Source of the DNA: Acidaminococcus hominis
GTDB lineage: Bacteria; Bacillota; Negativicutes; Acidaminococcales; Acidaminococcaceae
NCBI RefSeq assembly: GCF_021044795.1
Contig: NZ_JAJNOP010000003.1
Length of the DNA stretch: 64,000 nucleotides
Reading direction: 5' to 3' (one strand)
Below are positions 60,225 to 64,000 of the stretch, piece after piece. Both the position numbers and the translations under genes were made by a program. The notes below the pieces were generated by a model. The model was given only the letters and a program-made list of their open reading frames with translations. It did not search any database and was not told the DNA's origin. Position 1 is the first letter of the stretch; each line of letters starts with the position of its first letter.

Positions 60225-60250
60225 TGACCGAACTGTTCAGTCATATTATA
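60225..60250 (-). promoter_or_regulatory. promoter and TetR-like operator of the secreted protein-yicC transcript
   Basis: TATAAT (60245-60250, minus strand) is followed at once by TGACTGAACAGTTCGGTCA (60225-60243). This 19-base dyad is symmetric except at one pair and the centre. Such a site at +1 to +20 is what a TetR/AcrR-type repressor would occupy. The -35 is weak (TGTTAA at 16 bases). No TetR gene is in the window. Confidence 0.65.
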
Positions 60251-60266
60251 CTGGAGGAGACGTGCC

Positions 60267-60294
60267 TTAACACGCATCCTAACTTAAATATTAT
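60267..60294 (+). promoter_or_regulatory. promoter of rqcH
   Basis: TTAACA, 16 bases, TATTAT. It lies back-to-back with the minus-strand promoter, the -10 boxes about 40 bases apart. Confidence 0.6.
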
Positions 60295-60310
60295 AACGAA
60301 TTCCACGCAA

Positions 60311-60367
60311 GGGTGCAAACCCGCGGGGAGTTGATTTCGCTGAAAGCCCCACCCTTTTCACCGCGGG
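60311..60367 (+). promoter_or_regulatory. structured leader of rqcH
   Basis: Several GC-rich pairings compete within the about 95-base leader: CCCGCGG (60320) with CCGCGGG (60361), GGGG (60325) with CCCC (60347), GGGTG (60311) with CACCC (60350). No known riboswitch motif was recognised. Confidence 0.4.
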
Positions 60368-60394
60368 CGGAAAGCACAAAGAGAGGAACCTACC

Positions 60395-62125
60395 ATGAAC
60401 TTAGAAGGCATCACCCTACAGGTACTGACCCAGGAACTGAGCCGCCGGCTTTTGGGCGGCAAAATTTTCAAGATTTTTATGCCCGGCAAAAGTTCCCTGC
60501 TGCTGCAGATCAATACCCAGAACCATACCGAAAATCTCCTGGTGGACATGGGCGGTGACACGCCCCTGATCACCCTGCCCCAAACCCTGCCTGAACGGCC
60601 GGATCTCCCCCCTTCCTTCTGTATGCTGCTGCGCAAACACCTGGAAGAAGGCCGCATCACCAAAATCAGCCAGCAGGGCCTGGACCGGATTATTACCCTG
60701 TCCGTGGACAGCATTGGCGCGGAACGGAAAATCATCACCAAGCGCCTGGTGCTGGAGCTGACCGGGAAAAACAGCAATATTATTTTCGTAAACGAACAGG
60801 GTATCATTCTGGATGCCCTGCGCCATATTGGTAAATTCCAAAGCCGGGTCCGTCAAATCCTGCCCAACCAGCCTTACGCATATCCCCCAGCCCAGGACGG
60901 GCTGGACTTTCTCCAAACCTCTCCCCACGCCCTTAGGGAAGCGGTAACTGCCTGCGGGGACCTGCCCCTGGAACAGGCGCTGATTTCCGCCACCCAGGGC
61001 ATTGGCCGCTATACCGCCCAGGAAGTACTGCTCCGGGCTGGGATTTCCGGCCCGGCCAACCTGCTGGAGCTGACCCAGGCCCAGCAGCTGGAAAAAGCCC
61101 TGGCCGGCCTCCAGGCAGAAATCGGCAAACGCCTGGACGGCACCGATTCCACCGTAATTGCCCAGATTGACAGCCACAACCGGATGAAAAATCTGGTGCC
61201 CTATGTGCCCCAAACCCATCCGGAGTGGACCCAAAAGCCTTTTGCTTCCCTGCTGGAAGCCCAGGCCTACAGTGCCTCCCTGGTTCCCGTCCAGATTCCC
61301 GACAAGGACCTCTTGACCAAACTGGTGGTTACCCAGGAAGCAAAAGTGGCCAAGAAGCTGAAATTCCTGGCCCAGGACCTGGCCAAGGCGGAAAACGCCG
61401 AAGAGCAGAAAATCATGGCGGATACCCTGATGGCCTACGGCTGGCAGGTGAAAAAAGGCCAGACTTCCTGTGAACTGCCCAATATCTATGACAGCAAACC
61501 TATGAAAATTTCCCTCTCCCCCTCCCTAAACCCCATGGAAAATGCCCAGGCCTACTACAAGAAGTACAACAAATTCAAACGGGCGGTGGGAGAAATCAAG
61601 CTTCAACAGCAGGAAGCCCAGGACCTGCTCACCTACCTCCAGTCCCTGGACGCCTCCCTGGACACCGCCGTCACCAAGGGAGAGATTGGGGAAATCAAAC
61701 AGGAAATTATCCAGCTGGGACTCCTCCCCTCCTCCAAAAAGCGGGTACCCACCCAGAGCAAATCCGAACCCCTGAAAATTGTACTTTCCCCGGAAACTAC
61801 CTTATATATAGGGAAGAACAATAAGCAAAATGATTACGTGACCTTTAAGCTGGGCCGGGGCAAGGACCTGTGGTTCCACGCCAAGAACATCCCCGGTTCC
61901 CACGTAATCCTGAAAACCACCCTGCCTCAGCCCCGGGAAGAAGATATTCTTATGGCCGCTTCCCTGGCCGCCGGTTACAGCAAGGGCAAGAATTCTGATC
62001 GGGTAGCCGTAGACTGCGCGGAGAAACACCTGGTGAAAAAGCCCAGCGGTGCCAAACCCGGCTTTGTCATCTACACCGGACAGAAAACCCTGTATGTTCA
62101 TCCACGAACTTCCTTGAAAGGTTGA
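60395..62125 (+). CDS. rqcH: ribosome quality-control factor RqcH (NFACT protein)
   Basis: RqcH binds stalled 50S subunits and recruits tRNA-Ala to add C-terminal alanine tails that mark nascent chains for degradation. The 576-residue product has the NFACT-N domain (1-about 180; ITLQVLTQELSRRLLGGKI, ELTGKNSNIIF), a coiled-coil middle (about 230-430) and the NFACT-R domain (about 460-560; YVTFKLGRGKDLWFHAKNIPGSHVILK). Length and order are typical. AGAGG precedes the ATG. Its stop codon overlaps the -35 box of the following ilvD. Confidence 0.94.
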   Translation: MNLEGITLQVLTQELSRRLLGGKIFKIFMPGKSSLLLQINTQNHTENLLVDMGGDTPLITLPQTLPERPDLPPSFCMLLRKHLEEGRITKISQQGLDRIITLSVDSIGAERKIITKRLVLELTGKNSNIIFVNEQGIILDALRHIGKFQSRVRQILPNQPYAYPPAQDGLDFLQTSPHALREAVTACGDLPLEQALISATQGIGRYTAQEVLLRAGISGPANLLELTQAQQLEKALAGLQAEIGKRLDGTDSTVIAQIDSHNRMKNLVPYVPQTHPEWTQKPFASLLEAQAYSASLVPVQIPDKDLLTKLVVTQEAKVAKKLKFLAQDLAKAENAEEQKIMADTLMAYGWQVKKGQTSCELPNIYDSKPMKISLSPSLNPMENAQAYYKKYNKFKRAVGEIKLQQQEAQDLLTYLQSLDASLDTAVTKGEIGEIKQEIIQLGLLPSSKKRVPTQSKSEPLKIVLSPETTLYIGKNNKQNDYVTFKLGRGKDLWFHAKNIPGSHVILKTTLPQPREEDILMAASLAAGYSKGKNSDRVAVDCAEKHLVKKPSGAKPGFVIYTGQKTLYVHPRTSLKG

Positions 62126-62150
62126 CAGCCGTTACAAAACGTGGTAAATT
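62122..62150 (+). promoter_or_regulatory. promoter of ilvD
   Basis: TTGACA, 17 bases, TAAATT. The TGA of rqcH is inside the -35 hexamer. Confidence 0.75.
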
Positions 62151-62195
62151 AGAGCTTACATTTAACATTTTTTGAAAAGAAGAAGGGGAGACATT

Positions 62196-63863
62196 ATGAG
62201 AAGTACCACCGTAAAAAAAGGTTCCACCCGCGCTGCCCATCGCTCTTTGTTCTATGCCATGGGTTACACCGAAGATGAATTGAAAAAACCGCTGATTGGC
62301 ATCTGCAACGCCCAAAACGAGATTATTCCCGGCCATATGGATTTGGACCGCATTGCCAAGGCCGTTAAATATGGTGTCCTGGAAAACGGCGGCACCCCCA
62401 TTGAATTCCCTGCCATTGGCATCTGCGACGGCATTGCCATGGGCCACGACGGGATGAAATACCCCCTGGCCAGCCGGGAACTGGTGGCAGACAGTATTGA
62501 AGCCGTAGCCAATGGCCACGCCTTTGACGCCCTGGTGCTCATCCCCAACTGTGATAAGATTGTTCCGGGTATGCTCATGGCAGCAGCCCGGCTGAACATC
62601 CCCGCCATTGTAGTCAGCGGCGGCCCCATGCTGCCCGGCCGCTACGAAGGCAAGGATATCAGCGTCAGCACCGTGTTTGAAGCTGCCGGCCGCTTTGAAG
62701 CCGGCAAGATTTCCAAGCATAAGCTGTCCGAAATCGAACACTGTGCCTGCCCCGGCTGCGGTTCCTGTGCCGGCCTGTTTACGGCCAACACCATGAACTC
62801 CCTGACGGAAGTACTGGGTATGGGTCTGCCCGGCAACGGCACCATTCCTGCTGCCTATCAGGGTGCCCGGGTGGCCCTGGCCAAGGAAGCCGGGAAACGG
62901 ATCATGGACCTGTTAAAACACAACATCTGTCCCAAGGACATTATGACCGCCAAAGCCTTCAAAAACGCCATTACTGTGGATATGGCCATGGGCGGCTCCA
63001 CCAACACCTGCCTCCATCTGCCGGCCATTGCCCATGAAGCTAGCGTGGACCTGTCCCTGGAAGAATTTGATAAAATCAGCAAAAAGACCCCTTACCTGAC
63101 CAAACTCTCCCCCAGCGGCACCTTCCACATGGTGGACGTGGAGGAAGCCGGCGGCATCCGGGCCGTAATGCACGAGCTGTCCCGGGCCGGACTCATTGAA
63201 AAGGATTGCCTGACCGTTACCGGCAAAACCGTAGGCGAAAACATCAAGGGAGCCAAGATTCTCCGTCCAGAAGTCATTCACACCGTCAAAGACCCGGTCC
63301 GGAAAACCGGCGGCATTGCCATCTTGAAGGGCAACCTGGCCAAGGACTGCTCCGTGGTCAAGGAAAGCGCCGTAGTGCCGGAAATGCTGACCCATACAGG
63401 TCCCGCCCGGGTATTCAATTCAGAAGATGAAGCCATCGTAGCCATCGTAGGCAAGGAAATCAAACCGGGTGACGTGGTGGTTATCCGCTATGAAGGGCCC
63501 AAAGGCGGTCCGGGTATGCGGGAAATGCTTAACCCCACCGCCGTCATTACCGGCATGGGCCTGGGCAGCTCCGTAGCCCTGCTCACCGATGGCCGCTTCT
63601 CCGGTGCCACCCAGGGCGCCTGCATTGGCCACATCTCTCCGGAAGCCCGGGAAGGCGGCAACATTGCCCTGATTGAAGACGGGGACATCATCGACATCGA
63701 TATCCCCAACCGGAAGCTCAATGTCCGCCTTACCGACGAGGAACTGGAAGAACGCCGGAAAAACTGGGTTTGCCCGCCCCCCAAAGTACAGCGGGGCTAC
63801 CTGGCCCGCTACGCTTCCCTGGTTTCTTCTGCCGCCCAGGGCGCCGTACTGAAATTCAATTAA
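62196..63863 (+). CDS. ilvD: dihydroxy-acid dehydratase
   Basis: Fe-S enzyme dehydrating 2,3-dihydroxyisovalerate and 2,3-dihydroxy-3-methylvalerate in valine, leucine and isoleucine synthesis. The 555-residue product has CDGIAMGHDGMKYPLASREL, PNCDKIVPGMLMAA, the full cluster motif HCACPGCGSCAGLFTANTMN and MGGSTNTCLHLPAIAHEA. AAGGGGAG lies before ATG 62196; I reject the eight-codon upstream TTG extension. This is the canonical copy, in contrast to the divergent paralogue at 26.9 kb. Confidence 0.96.
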   Translation: MRSTTVKKGSTRAAHRSLFYAMGYTEDELKKPLIGICNAQNEIIPGHMDLDRIAKAVKYGVLENGGTPIEFPAIGICDGIAMGHDGMKYPLASRELVADSIEAVANGHAFDALVLIPNCDKIVPGMLMAAARLNIPAIVVSGGPMLPGRYEGKDISVSTVFEAAGRFEAGKISKHKLSEIEHCACPGCGSCAGLFTANTMNSLTEVLGMGLPGNGTIPAAYQGARVALAKEAGKRIMDLLKHNICPKDIMTAKAFKNAITVDMAMGGSTNTCLHLPAIAHEASVDLSLEEFDKISKKTPYLTKLSPSGTFHMVDVEEAGGIRAVMHELSRAGLIEKDCLTVTGKTVGENIKGAKILRPEVIHTVKDPVRKTGGIAILKGNLAKDCSVVKESAVVPEMLTHTGPARVFNSEDEAIVAIVGKEIKPGDVVVIRYEGPKGGPGMREMLNPTAVITGMGLGSSVALLTDGRFSGATQGACIGHISPEAREGGNIALIEDGDIIDIDIPNRKLNVRLTDEELEERRKNWVCPPPKVQRGYLARYASLVSSAAQGAVLKFN

Positions 63864-63898
63864 CCCCTAAAAAATCAGGCTCTTCACGTTTTATTGTG

Positions 63899-63927
63899 GG
63901 ATGGCAGATTTCTGCCATCCTTCTTTT
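63899..63927 (+). terminator. intrinsic terminator of ilvD
   Basis: GGATGGCAGA pairs with TCTGCCATCC followed by TTCTTTT. Confidence 0.85.
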
Positions 63928-63942
63928 ATGTCTAGCAACATC

Positions 63943-63966
63943 CCACTGTCGCAATCTCTAGACAGT
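63943..63966. repeat. inverted repeat near the right edge
   Basis: CACTGTC and GACAGTG are separated by ten bases; an overlapping GTCTAG...CTAGAC pair extends to both sides. Purpose unknown; the next gene lies outside the window. Confidence 0.45.
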
Positions 63967-64000
63967 GCCGTTTCGTATAGATGGTAATGCTGAATATCGA

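Overview
The window reads as a chromosomal core segment of an obligately anaerobic, low-to-mid GC Negativicute, most likely Acidaminococcus or a close relative. This is inference. It rests on an EtfB/EtfA pair that closely resembles, from memory, the electron-bifurcating Etf of Acidaminococcus fermentans, on a biotin-less carboxyltransferase alpha subunit, on a HutP-family protein of the kind found in Negativicutes, and on a Bacillus-like order of translation and replication genes. I see no insertion sequence, prophage, integrase, CRISPR array or rRNA operon. Nearly all DNA is explained by housekeeping genes on both strands with short intergenic spaces, many of them holding clear sigma-70 promoters and intrinsic terminators.

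Layout. 1-4.8 kb: tail of an upstream gene, a disrupted trkH behind an intact trkA, a small membrane protein and an acyltransferase-3 protein. 4.8-8.5 kb: pyruvate kinase downstream of etfB-etfA, which has a strong promoter with a dyad at its -35. 8.8-16.3 kb: dnaE, a short sepF-like gene, typA with a structured leader, and a beta-CASP metallo-beta-lactamase protein. 16.4-22.3 kb: a secreted Thr/Ala-rich protein; a three-gene overlapping operon (YgjP-type metallopeptidase, a beta-lactamase-fold protein without its catalytic residues, an FAD oxidoreductase); a CorC/HlyC-type protein; a nicotinamidase-like hydrolase. 22.4-22.8 kb: tRNA-His, Gln, Lys, Leu in one array. 22.8-32.7 kb: HutP-like protein, a tiny conserved-looking gene, NADP-isocitrate dehydrogenase, two HD-domain hydrolases, a LysR regulator divergent from an IlvD/Edd-type dehydratase, a HAD phosphatase, a secreted protein, an NhaC-like antiporter and a TerB-like protein. 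A candidate small RNA lies near 25.8 kb.

32.7-42.1 kb: lysS (with an extra C-terminal tRNA-binding domain) behind greA, a class A penicillin-binding protein, the carboxyltransferase, and groES-groEL under a perfect CIRCE element. 42.1-53.3 kb: a long minus-strand series in the order decarboxylase-tmk-holB-ricT-trmN6-like-rsmI-metG-tatD-yabE-rnmV-rsmA, matching the Bacillus subtilis yaaO-ksgA order with several Bacillus genes absent. 53.5-64 kb: a NagD-type phosphatase, two divergent tRNA-Ser genes, hydE, the yicC-remA-gmk-rpoZ-coaBC operon (apparently co-transcribed with an upstream secreted protein from an operator-bearing promoter), rqcH, and a canonical ilvD.

The genes together cover energy metabolism (Etf, Pyk, Icd, carboxyltransferase, HydE), translation and rRNA/tRNA modification (LysS, MetG, RsmA, RsmI, TrmN6-like, RqcH, TypA), replication (DnaE, HolB, Tmk, Gmk), envelope growth (PBP1, YabE-like, SepF-like) and protein folding (GroESL). 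I did not find a new multi-gene system. The most interesting signals are regulatory DNA and RNA elements and decayed or modified proteins.
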